NCBI GenBank assembly: GCA_027924645.1
Contig: BSBN01001364.1
Location: forward strand, 1-64,000
Direction: 5' to 3'
From: Cunninghamia lanceolata
Lineage: Eukaryota > Streptophyta > Pinopsida > Cupressales > Cupressaceae
DNA length: 64,000 nt
Positions 44,909 to 56,170 of the stretch are shown in pieces (within the stretch, counting starts at the first letter, position 1; each line of letters opens with the position of its first letter). The notes under the pieces are model-generated. The model saw only the letters and a program-made list of their open reading frames with translations. It was not told the origin of the DNA and searched no databases. The translations under genes and the position numbers were made by a program.

Positions 44909-47900
44909 TATTGGAAACAAGGTAGATAACTAAGAGGGGGGGTAAATTAGTTATCTTAAATATCTTAACTTTCTTTTCTCCTTTAACAATTAGTGTAGCA
45001 TCAAAACATATAAGCATACATAATCATGAGAGCAAAAATAAAATCAACACACATAACACAAGTATTTTTACATGGAAAACCCTATTAAGGGAAAAACCAT
45101 GGGGTGACTAACCCAAGATTGTATTCTTTGTTAAAAGAATAAGAAGTACAAAATGGCACTTGCCAATTAGGGCTCACTACCCAAGCACATTGCTCACAAG
45201 AGGCACACTGCCTACAAGAGACTTATTGTCTACAAAGTTTATGGAAGGTAACCACGTGTTTGAACTGATGAGAGGCATCCATATATGCTAAGGTTCAATT
45301 CTGGTTAGGCTCAATATACTGATCTAATACACTTCATTCTTCCTTTGCTTTAGTGCTACAGTTCTGTCACATACCAGACTCGTTTTGCTACTTCCACACT
45401 TATCTTTGCCTTTCTTCACACACTATATTCTTACACACACACCTTCATACTGTAATCCATCTGGTATATGTATCCGCACTAAGGATTTCAACAACTTTCT
45501 AGTAGGCAACCGGAATACTCAAGATATTTGCAAACTACTGATCTGTTAGCTGAATCCATGCTTGATATGTGATGCATATCAAAATCATAGACATTAGAGT
45601 CAGCAATCATGTTGGCCAATATTGTATGATCCCTCAAATAGCTTGATCATCATCAATTACTCATCTGGATTGAAGTCTGATACTCTGTCGATTAGTTCTT
45701 CCTTAGTTTGCTCTGCCTGTCTAGAACCCAACACTTAGATGCTCATATTTTTTTCCATGTTTTCTCACCGAAGGCTCAATCTCTGGAATATAGTAGTCAT
45801 GATACTCCTCTTGGCTTGTCCAAGTCCGCAACTTGCTAAGTTACACCATCTGAGAGATCCAGACCTGATTGTCGGACCTTGTTGCATGCTCTATTCTTGC
45901 TCATCGGACCTAAACAATCTTCAATCTGTCATCCGGTATAGACATACTATGTGCTGCGGATGTGTGGGATAGACTTTGTTTCCATCAATGACAACAATCA
46001 TGAAGCCACACAATGTCTCTTGCCAATACCTATGTTGGTAATTTTCCTGGATCGATAGAGGGTTTGCCAGTTCCTATGCACGGGATGATCCGGCCAACAG
46101 AAATGGGAGGTTGCGTGAGCTGTCTCCCCTTCACTTCTAGTTTTGCCGCACCAAGGGGGGTATCCCTATTTGCTAAAGATGTAACATTTACTCTCCAAAT
46201 GATAGAAAGATTTAACTTTGTAATAACAGGCAGAATACTCTCATGTGTGGACCAAGATTTGTGTGATAAATCACAAGGTTGGCAACGTTCTTGGACATAT
46301 TTGTCTGGTCAGGTATGAGAGTATGCCGGGGTTCCTAATCCTACTCCTACAACTAACAGGTTAAAATTATGGAAAGATGGATATGATGATTTGGGTGCAA
46401 GACAGGGGTTTTGGGTCATAATTACTAACCCAGGAGCAGACCGGTGCCTATCTCAGGGCAAGGAGTCAACTAGACATATGCAACAGATGGTTTACAACTA
46501 GCATTCAAGTTTTAAGGGGTTGGATTGATGCTTGCCTTACAAACATCACCCAAGAATGGGTATTTAGCTGCCTCTACTTACAGATATCCCTGTTGACAAA
46601 CAACCTTCTCCATGCTTAACCTAAAACAATTTAATCCACTCCTTGAATGGAAGTCAGAGATGAAGCATGTGATACAAAAACTTATACCCTAGAATTTGAG
46701 AAACCCTTAGCAGCCAAATTCAAAAGAAGGAAATGCATGCAGTGAAGGAGACAAATAGATAAACACATGCATAAGAGCATTTTTCATCTATATCAACATG
46801 AAACTGAACATACGTGCAAAATACATTCATGATGCAACTCATAAACTCCAGAATGAGATAAAACAACCCAGGATCATGCCCTGTTCTTCATTATTTACAC
46901 AAAAATGCCCAGGCTTCAACCACTAAAAATGAGTAACACAGTCCTCCTTATACAACAAGGAAGTGTACTCAACACATTAATTACAAGGCAAATAAAAAAT
47001 TCACTAGATACATTGCATTGTGAGAAATGGCGCTCAAAATTGAATGCAGCCGGGAAGCAGAGGAAGAGAGCAGGTGGGCTCAGGATCTGAGCCGCCGCTC
47101 AAAGACTTGCATCTTAAAAAAGGTGGTTGACCTGTCCATCATCGACCCATACCGCTGCATTTCTGCCATTAATGCCTCAGCTACCCATAGCCTCTTCTGG
47201 AATGTAGTAATATCGTGCCTCTATTATTTTCACGCTTAAAAAAAAGTGGCCACATACAAAGAAAACCTTCACCACAGCGAAATTGAAAGATAGCCGTCGA
47301 TTTTGATTCCATCGCTGAGATAAACGGCTCCAAAACACCTTTGAAAAGTCGCGAACCAATGAAAACATGCCACGTAGGCACTTCATGCTCCTATCACTGA
47401 CTTTTTCACCTTCATCATTTTGCCACTTTCGCCCTTGTATATGCAAAGAACATATGCATATACAATTGCCACTGTTCTCCTTTTGAAAATCCTTTGTATA
47501 TTGAAAATGCATATACATGCAACAGTTTAATATACAAGGTGGACCCCAAAATATTATGATGTAGATTGGAAACTTATTCGGGCCCGGCTTGCAACTTGAC
47601 CTTTGTATCTTCACTTGTATATCAGCACATATAAGTGCCCAATATATATGCAGCGGACCCAAAATATTATTAACTTCATCTGATTTATCCCTCGGGTCTG
47701 GAATGTATGTCCTCTTTTTGTATATCGGCCTGTATATGCAAACATACAAATCCCCTAACATACAAGCAAGGAATCTTTTAGGATATGCGATATAGATTCC
47801 CTCTTGCATGTCGCCAATGTATGTCAAACATACATTCAACCTTGTATCTACCTCTCCTATATGCCGAATATACAAACCTGTTTGTATATGCCTGCAGGCC

Positions 47901-48536
47901 CTACCACATGTATCTCCCGCTGCTTTGTATGTTGCCGAATATACAAGGCCCCATGTATCTTTTCATTGTATGTGCTGGTGATGAACCTTTACACTGTAGC
48001 AGATGTATATCGGGCCTCCTTGTATATTTCACTTTGTATATTTCCTCTGCATACAAACAGCGAATCTTTCCTGGAATATGCCTGCAATGTATATTTTTTG
48101 CTTGTATCTCCAACACTGTAGTAAATGCATCTGTGCCCTTGTATATTTTTCAATGCACCATTACATACAACCCGATATACAAAGTGGGAATATTCTCAGG
48201 AATCTGTGAAAGATTCCCCCTTTGTATATGCACATTTAGAGCCTGATATGCACTCAGAAATGCATCTAACTAATTTTTTCAAAGGGCGCTGGGGATTTTA
48301 CACCTGCCAATGCATACTTTAACCTGTATGAATATACAAACACCTTTGTATGTATAAAGTCACATGCATATGACTGATTTTTTGCATTTTTTAGCACTAC
48401 GGAGGTCAAAAGAGACATAACTTTTTGGATTTTTTGGGAAAGAACCTGCATATTTGAATGCTTGAAACCTGAATACTTATGTAGGCACCACCAACAGCTC
48501 GAGCCTAAAACCCTAAACATAAATGATTACCAACAA
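44909..48536 (-). mobile_element. Solo LTR-like element (3,628 bp), related to the young element's LTR
   Basis: Limits are set by the CCTAC duplication and by its absence from LTR A. Termini are TATTGGAAAC and ACCAACAA, near-inverted, so a mutated TG...CA end is likely. From about 46380 to 47200 it is recognisably similar to the LTR at 1048-3778, for example GGTGCCTATC..AGGGC..GGAGTCA and AATGGCGCTCAAA...GAATGCAGC. To the right it diverges: instead of TGACGTCA words it has a TGTATA array. The first kilobase (44909-45960) has no match in the young LTR. Strand follows that of the related element. It is a solo LTR or a non-autonomous derivative; no coding for transposition is present. Confidence 0.75.
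47440..48370. repeat. TGTATA/TATACA word array
   Basis: Dozens of TTGTATATGC, TGTATATCGG, CATATACAA and GATATACAA words on both strands within 930 bases, at irregular spacing. Because these words contain few stops in some frames, spurious open frames appear (for example 47177-47875 on the minus strand). It takes the place that TGACGTCA words occupy in the related LTR. Confidence 0.8.
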
Positions 48537-49174
48537 CCTACATGAAACATGTTTGCCTAATATGCGTTAGCGGTAAAAAATATTGCCGATAAATGTGTTT
48601 TGTCTTTGGCTTTACCCAGATGCAGGAGCAGCTAAAATTGCCACCTCTACATGAAAATATTGAATATCTAACATATACATGCAAAAGTGGTGGAAATAAC
48701 CTCTTTTACATGTGTTAAAGAGGTTTCCACATATAGATGCTAAAGCGGTCAAAATGATCAACTTGGCATCCAAGTTTTATTCTTCCATTATGTATAAGTG
48801 GTAAAATCAACCGCCTATGCACAAAAACAAAACTTGCAATTTACCTTCATGTATGGGCGGTCAAAATGACCGCCCCTACATGAAAAATATGAGTTTGTCC
48901 CTACATGCAGGAGCGCTCATTTTGGCCACCCATGCATGTCATCTTGAAAATTTTCCTAACACTAAATTTTTTTGCCTAATGATACCTATAGCCCGCTTTC
49001 ACCAAATTTCTTGACTTGTGCACTCTTAAGCCCTTTTAAGCATGTTCTTATGTTCATGATCATTAGATCACAATATCCCTAATTTGCCTATTTTTCTACT
49101 AATTGCGAGATCATGAACTTTTGTAGTTTCATCAAGCTGTGATTGACACATATCCAGTTTTCTTCTCAAAGCTG

Positions 49175-52100
49175 ATGTCAGAGCCATCTCCATCAAAGGC
49201 CAAGATTGTGAAGTATAAGTACCAAGGGGTTTTCCTCATTACTTCATTGCAATCCAATGTGGATGAGATCAAAGACACACAGATAGGGCATGTAGACATG
49301 GCTGAATTCATGGAAAGGTTGAAACAGTCTAATCCTCCTCGCTACATGCAAAAGATTGTTGAGAGTAATATACACCTGGTAGCATCTTTTCCTATCGCTG
49401 CACGTAACCTAGAATTTGTTCTCCAAGTTGCAAGCCACTATAATAGGGATACTACGATTGTGTTTGATTCTCAAGGGAATGTAATCATGAGATTAGATGC
49501 AGAGTTTCTTGACAAGATTTTCATGTGTCCACCTATAGTAAATGTTGGACAAATAGATTTTGCTCGAGTTCAGAAGGATTTTGAGACTGGTGTAGAATCT
49601 GCAAAGAGGCATATCAATAGTAAGTGGCTAAAGACTCCTAGGAGTAATTTGTCTAGATGGCCTAAGGAGCTCCCAAGAAGTGATTTTATGGAAGAGGTGA
49701 GTGATTTGATCACATTGCTGAGTAGAATCAGATGTGTTCCTTCCTCATCCAAATTTCATGAATGGATGTATACATATATCAGGGTGATTCTTAAAGGACA
49801 ACAGAAGATCTTTGGGGAGAGAAAATCAGCAATGCTCTACATGATCAATTGATCAAGGTCAATACAACTTTTAAGTTCTATATAACTTCATATCTGGTAT
49901 AGGCTGCTACAAGTATGAGGAGTTTTCCAAGTCTAACTCAAAATGGTGATCGGAGGTTAGTTCCAATTTTTCAATACTATCCACATATTACTCTCAAAGG
50001 GTCAATTCATCATTTTTGTAGGGTGAATGATGCCTTCTTTTCAGTGTTTATGTGCTTATGGGACAGTGACCTTGAATAGAAAAGAGTATCAGATGAGGCT
50101 TGGGAAGTGGTCAATTCGTTTGGTTGTTTGTTTCTCCAATTTCCAACTTTCACTTATTTAAGAGTTGGATATTATCCTGGATATCCATACATGCTTCCAT
50201 GATATCCTAGCGATAAGTTTGTTCTGATGGAATTATGTAGACAATTGATTGTTGTGCATAATAAACAGATGGAATTGAAGAAGCCACGAAATAAGTTTCT
50301 GGTGGAAATTGGTAAGTAATCAGTGCAATCAGCTACTAAGGCTAAGGCCGTTGAATCAGAGATGCAGCTAGTGATGATGAAATAGTTCAAGAAAAGAGAT
50401 CACTTTGATTTCTGAAGGGTACAAGACAAGATCAAAAGAAAGGTAGTGTTTCATGTTCCTATGGTTGACGATATTTGGGTTGATCTAAGAACCCAGAATG
50501 AGATAAGAAAACTAGATTATTGTAGGTTACACCTAAGTCAGATAGAGGAACTGGGATTAGCTAATGTTCTAGAAGGTATGGAAGATGAAGGTGATGTTCT
50601 AGATCCCAAGTATAACATCAACAATATTGAAGCTTCAGCTTTGCTAGAAATCAAATGGTTGATGAAAGAAAAAATTTCTATCAGGAAGAGATTTCAACCT
50701 ATACTAGCTAACACCAATATATGGTTGCAAAGCAAAGGTCTTAGTTTGAAAGAGTTCCTCACTGGATCTGAGACAGAGATTCAGGAGCAAACTAGAAAGA
50801 AGGTAGAAAACATAACTAAAAATAAAAGTGATGTTATGTCTTCTTCTAAGTGGTCCAAACCAAAGATCAAGTTTGTCTCTAAAGAAGGGAAGGCAAAAGA
50901 GATTGCATGAACTTCTACTACTACAGATTCAGGTGCCGAAGAAGCAAATGTTGATAAAATGGAGGTTGAAAATACTGAGATATAACAACAAAATGTTGAG
51001 GAACTTGATATTGAGCAGGTGGAAATGGGTGAGAAACCTGATGAGGAAGGTAATAAAGAACAAGAAAAAGAGAAAGATGTGGAATAGGAACAACTTGGTG
51101 GCTCATTAAAATCTCCTCAGAAAGATCTTTCACAAGGGCCAGAAGTTTCTACAGCCTTACCTTAGGTTTCTGTCTTTGATAATCCTCCAATAGTTTCTAA
51201 TGTTCCTGTTTCCTCTATTGTCATTGTATCTTCTGATAATACTCCTCCTTCTGTGAAAACAAGTTTTGGAACTATTTTTGATTCTACCAGTTCTATTCCT
51301 AGTCTATCTTCTCTCTCTTTTGATATTGGGGAACAAACTAATCTAGATCATTTACTTGATGGTTTAGAGAAAAATGTTGATACAGGTACAATTTTCACCA
51401 ACACCTCTCCTATTGTCACTATAACATGTGTTAGCATGGATCCCGCTAAGCAGGTAGTTGACTCTTCTCCAAATGTTAGTACTCCAACACTACCCCCATG
51501 GTTGTCTTCTTATACACTGAAGAGGAAAAAGCAGGCTATTTCACCAGATGATATTGACATTTTGAAATTGTTGCCTGCTAAACCAAAAACTTAGAAGAAG
51601 AAGCCTAAAACTATTTCTAGGCTAATTGATGAAAAAGGAGTCAGGTATGTAGAAATTGCTAACCCACCGGATGATGCTACTACATATACCTTTGATGTGA
51701 ATGATTATATTTTTTCCAGAGTTGAGTTAGGTAAGCGGAATCATGAAGGCATCAAGTTAGATTTTCAAGCCACAACAAGCTTATTTCTTGTAAAATTTGA
51801 CAAGGTAAAGAAGGAAAAAGAACAATACAAAGTAAAGGCTAAGCAGCTTGTTTCCATCCTTCAAAAGATAGTGAAATCATCAGAAATTGTGGAACCCATG
51901 GTAGTAACTGTAGAAGATCCTTTGATCCAAAAGGTTGAAAAAGTACAAGCCAGAGGAAAAGTGGTTGGTGATATTCTGGAACGGTTGTTGGTACAGGGTA
52001 GAGTTCTCCTGAAGACCACAGCGGAGAGAAAGGAAAAAATGGAAAAAGCAAAATTTGAGCTAGATAATATTGTTGATTCATTATCTCAAGAACTTCAAGA

Positions 52101-52620
52101 TCAAGAAGATAATTTAGAGGAATGGATTGAGATGAAGAAAATCAAGATAAATAATTTGATTGCTATTGGTGTCATTTCAAACTAAGAGTCTTATCTCAAG
52201 ACCAACGAATGTCTGACTCATTGCATCAATGTGATAAGAGGCTTACTTGATGATTTGTGCCAAGTACAAGAAAACAATGAAGATAGTGATGTCTCACTTT
52301 TACACAGGTTAGAGGAACTACCATGCACTATAATAGGTGAAGATCACAAGTTTCTCTCTGCAGAGGAGATGATTGATGCTTTTGAGAAAATGGTTCAGCA
52401 GAAGTTTGAAGATGAAGTGCTTACAGTGGTTTCAATGGATAGTCTTTATGATCATCATTCAGCCTTTGAAAATCTATAGGATAATCTTGAAAAACATGAG
52501 AAGGTGATAAAGGTGGTCAAGGATGTAGTTCTTAGGGACAGTTGGGCCTGATGTATATGAGATGGCAGCAGTACGGACTATGTACCAAAGTTTTTTGAAA
52601 AAGAATGATGGTGGCAGCTA
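49175..52620 (+). pseudogene. LTR-encoded extra ORF (copy in LTR B)
   Basis: Uninterrupted by insertions. ATG at 49175 (MSEPSPSKAKIVKYKYQG); open to 49852, where a one-base deletion near 49815 shifts the frame; then one continuous frame to the end of the region. In that frame stops occur at 50200, 50383, 50413, 50908, 51085 and 51592, all also present at the matching places in LTR A, plus private ones. The end is altered by a small deletion near 52530. The N-terminal 230 residues are rich in aromatic and charged residues (KFHEWMYTYIRVILKGQQKI). The middle is Lys/Glu then Ser/Thr/Pro-rich. The C-terminal third is helical and coiled-coil-like (VKKEKEQYKVKAKQLVSIL, ERKEKMEKAKFELDN). No known domain recognised. 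Confidence 0.75.
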
Positions 52621-52795
52621 AAATTCTTTTTCATTTTTGTATATGCAATTTGTATTTTGTTTTAGACATATTCACATGTATTTTCCCAAAATGTAATTAC
52701 ATGTGAGACAAAAGAAGTCACAAGTCAAATAGGACTCTTTTGTTGAATAAGTCAAAGTAGTTATAGATTTCCTATTTTTGCTATAGGCTCCTCTC

Positions 52796-52803
52796 TATAA
52801 ATA
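52796..52803 (+). promoter_or_regulatory. TATA box of the giant element's right LTR (TATAAATA)
   Basis: Same motif and surroundings as at 36910-36917. From here transcription would read into flanking DNA. Confidence 0.65.
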
Positions 52804-53538
52804 AAGAGGGCCTCTTTTGTAATATTTATCTTTTGACTATTGAAGCGAAGCATTGCCATTTTGAAGAGCAATTTGAGACTTTGAGCTTATTTTGTAAATT
52901 AGTTTTCAAGCAATATAAAGAAGCAAGTTGGCATCCAATCTTTGTCTTGGAGCAAGTTTGTGAATGTTATAGAATTGTTCTTATGTCCTTTCTATCACAT
53001 GATCTTATATGAATGTTTGAATTGTGAGTGTGAATATCAAGTGTTTGGGAGGTGATTCAAATCAGAATTTGTAGACTTTGTGCTACTATTCCATATTTGA
53101 GATTAGAGTTTAAGTTTGTGAATGAAAAGTAATTTGAAAACTTTGGGCTGCAAATTATTGTTCATGATCGTGTCATTTTACCTTAGCGTATAGTGAAAAC
53201 TTTGAGCTGCACTCTATTATGAAATCTTTCATTTTCAATCAGCATAAGAATCAATGAGAAACTTTGTGTTTTCGTAGGTTTCTTGGTTATCAACACAAGT
53301 AGGTACTTTTCAAATAGTAAATTGTTTTGAGTTTTGTATTGAACATTGTAAACATCATTTCTAAAAAAGAGAAATGGATGATATGAAATCACCGCAAAGT
53401 TAGTTTTATTGTAAATAGGTTTGAAATAGTTAGGAAAGGGAACCTCCCCTTGCAGAGAGGAGAGAAATTTCTCATCATAGCTATGGTGATATAACCATTT
53501 TTCCGTTAGTTAGTTAATGACAAAATATTCACCCAACA

Positions 53539-53575
53539 AATATTAACTAATAGTTTATAGGTGAAATTTTTCTAC
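53539..53575. repeat. 37-bp direct repeat flanking the giant element (right copy)
   Basis: Begins with AATATTAACTAATAG directly after the LTR end CCCAACA and matches 22109-22145 at 36 of 37 positions. Host sequence TGCTCTGATAATCAC follows. Confidence 0.9.
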
Positions 53576-55155
53576 TGCTCTGATAATCACACTCTTAATA
53601 AACTAGTACTTGCACCCTTAGGAGGTGTAATTGATGTGCCAATAGGAAAATTACGAGGACAAGAAAATACTTGGTGTGGATATGTTTTTTAATCAACTCC
53701 ATTAAAATTTAGATATGTATAACTTTGAGATGTTTTTTGAATTGGTTAGTAAGAGAAGAAAGTTGAGTTTCTTTGATTCAGTCATTCAAGGTAGCGAGTT
53801 CTATCTTTCTTAGTGATGGATAGAAGATTTACTAGAGTAACAATTGGACATTTTCCTAACATTACTCTCTAGTATAATGAGCCATCTACGAACTAACTTT
53901 ATTTAAAGGATTATAATGATAATAATACTTCTTAAATAAATTTGTTAAGGAAAAATAATTTTCCTTATGTTAAATCTAATCCAATTAAATAAATACACCC
54001 AAATAAGGTCTATACTAACCTAGATTAATAAATGACAACTTGGAATGATAAAGCGTGTAAAACAATGCTATTTTAGGAAATTTAATGGGAAGGATATAAC
54101 ACTTATTTGTAGTAGTTATAATGAAGAATAAAAACTTGATGTAGCCTAGAATTCAATCACCTTTATATTAAAAATGGATTATGTTTGTATGCTAATTTAT
54201 TTGCCTTGAACTCAGAAAAATAACTAAATATTGTGTAGGTCAAATTTGTGTCATGTGAGATCAATCTTGCCTATCATAAAAATGTCCTAATGAGTGTAAG
54301 TGATCTAAATCTTGTAGGAATGATCCTACTAACTATAGACTATTGTGTCTTAGTTTGTCACTTCCTATCTTTGATATTTGCTTTGCACATAAGAACTAGT
54401 GATATTAAAATACCTTGAGTAAATCACTAGATTCAAAGGGTCATGTTCCCTAGGTCACCTCCCATGATTAGACTACTTCACAATCATGAAATAATATTGT
54501 TGGTCCAACAAGCTTAGGCACATAGATGTCCTATATGAATTTTAATGCAAATTTCTATTCCATTAGGTGGCACAAATTAGAATATTCCTCTAGTGATTCT
54601 TCCTTAGGCACTTAAAATATGCAAATGACATTTGGAGCCCAACTTTGAACAAGATTACACCATTTGTTGATAGGTAATTATATTAAGACATTCCATGAAG
54701 ATGGGCCTAAAACTAAATGGGAATTGGTATGGGTCTATAAATTTCACCATTACAAAATTACATAGATTAATTAAACAATTGTCTCATAGAAATTAATCCC
54801 TACCATTGAAACATGTCTTAGAAAAGTAGAGTTAATAACAATTATTGCATAGTATATAGTCCCTATCATAAGACATTTGAAAATTAGACTATGTAAATTT
54901 TACTATAGAACAAAAACATATAGTAATGAAGATGAAATAAAATATCCTAGCCTAGTTATATTTATTTTTTGAAAAACCTGTTAGAGGGAAGAGTGTAGCT
55001 TCAAGTAATTGGGAAGACTGCAGTAAGACCCATTATTGAAGGCCTGGGGGAGTCATCTTGAAGGGGAGTAAAATGGCAAAAGTGTACTAGTGGAAGTAGC
55101 AAAAACCATTATTCAAGCTTAGTAAAGCAAGTAAGTTCATCTAACTTTGTTAACA
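53576..55155. other. No recognisable gene; probable upstream region of the caulimovirid
   Basis: About 1.6 kb, AT-rich, no long frames. It lies just upstream of the movement-protein start and may include the viral leader, but no tRNA-Met primer site of caulimovirid type was seen. Confidence 0.4.
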
Positions 55156-56170
55156 ATGGAAAGTAGAAGGTCAATGGAAGCTAGTTCATCTAGGGCTATT
55201 CCTATTAATGATTTCTATAAGGAAAAATAAGTTCTTGTAGACTCTCATGGAAATTTGAAATTTCCAAAAGTTAGTATATGTGATTTGAACCTTGAAAAAG
55301 GTCTTAAAGCTAGGACCATAACTATAGTAAGGAAATATAAATTTAATCTTCAAGTAAAATGTGTAGGAATTATACCTATATATCTACCTTTTATCATCCC
55401 AAAAGATGTTGCTTGGTGGAAAGAAAATAAAAAATTTCATGTACATTTTTCGTATGTAGATTTAATTGTTCATCCACAGTTCAAATATGATATAGAATCA
55501 TAATATTTTTCTACATTGATAGACACTAGGTGTCAAATATGGGAACAAGGCAGTTGTTTCTCGATTCAGAGGAAAATTGACACAGGATGTAATCTATAAA
55601 GACATGCCTAATTTCATAATATCATTAGAAGACCAACATATTTGTTAAGCTCTTTATCTTTTATTAAAAATCAAGGGTGTAGATTTAGCACTAGGATTTA
55701 TTTATTCCATAGTAGGAGGAAGATGCATATATAGACTACTCAATACTATATTCCCACTTACTAATTTCCCAACTAGTGTATCTTAGCTTGAAGGAAATTC
55801 TACCTTAACAACTTATGGCCATCATATTGGCCATACTAGTTTTGAAATAGGTTTCCCCATAGAAGAAAAGATTATTCAAAGGGAAACACCTAGATTCCAT
55901 AATTTAGATGTACCTCATTGCCCTTTATTATCTCCTACTCCTTGATTTCAAGGGAGAAGAATTTCAATTATAGATTTATTAACAGTTCTAGATTAGACCC
56001 TCACTAATAAAGTTATAGGGGAAGAGCCACCCATTAGAAGTTTTACAATACCCACTAGAACCTAATCTATGACCAAACCAAATTACCAATCATCTCTTAT
56101 AGCTAACACAAATAATAAACATTTCATGGATTACTTCCTTAGAGAATCCAATTCCAATAGTTTGCCTAGA
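55156..56170 (+). pseudogene. Caulimovirid movement-protein region
   Basis: ATG at 55156, a stop after about 23 codons, then an open stretch 55255-55503 (VSICDLNLEKGLKARTIT, IPKDVAWWKENKKFHVHFSY) in the same frame. Pieces in other frames follow to about 55790, with features typical of the 30K-type movement proteins of caulimovirids. Such proteins open plasmodesmata for cell-to-cell spread. At least five breaks are visible. Assignment rests on motif likeness and on the position at the start of the polyprotein. Confidence 0.65.

Larger units (their letters stand above)
22146..53538 (+). mobile_element. Giant Ty3/gypsy element with ~6.03 kb LTRs carrying an extra ORF
   Basis: LTR A is 22146-37653 and LTR B is 43880-53538. 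Subtracting three later insertions and their duplications gives about 6,033 and 6,026 bases, an independent check that the pairing is right. LTR ends are T(G/A)CGCTCATTTTG and TTCACCCAACA; the left copy has TA instead of TG. The internal part (37654-43879) has a tRNA-Arg primer site, gag, protease, RNase H, RT, a second RNase H and integrase in that order, all broken by stops and frameshifts. The tRNA-Arg primer and duplicated RNase H point to the Tat/Ogre branch. The LTRs differ visibly (several percent), so this insertion is much older than the one at 1048-7219. Confidence 0.88.
43880..53538 (+). repeat. Right (3') LTR of the giant element, interrupted once
   Basis: Starts TGCGCTCATTTTG and ends TTCACCCAACA. 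Without the 3,628-bp insertion at 44909-48536 and its 5-base duplication it is about 6,026 bp. It includes hairpin-motif copies, the extra reading frame (49175-52620), TATA box (52796-52803) and R-U5. The first 200 bases differ visibly from LTR A (roughly one base in ten to twelve). Confidence 0.88.

Noticed and set aside
47177..47875. 232-codon minus-strand open frame in the TGTATA array
   Set aside because: Its sequence is dictated by the array words (repeated Tyr-Ile and similar), and comparable open frames occur on the opposite strand, so repeat composition explains it.
54700..54760. tRNA-Met primer site of the caulimovirid (TTGGTATGGG)
   Set aside because: Only the first six or seven bases agree with the tRNA-Met complement, which is not enough in AT-rich sequence.
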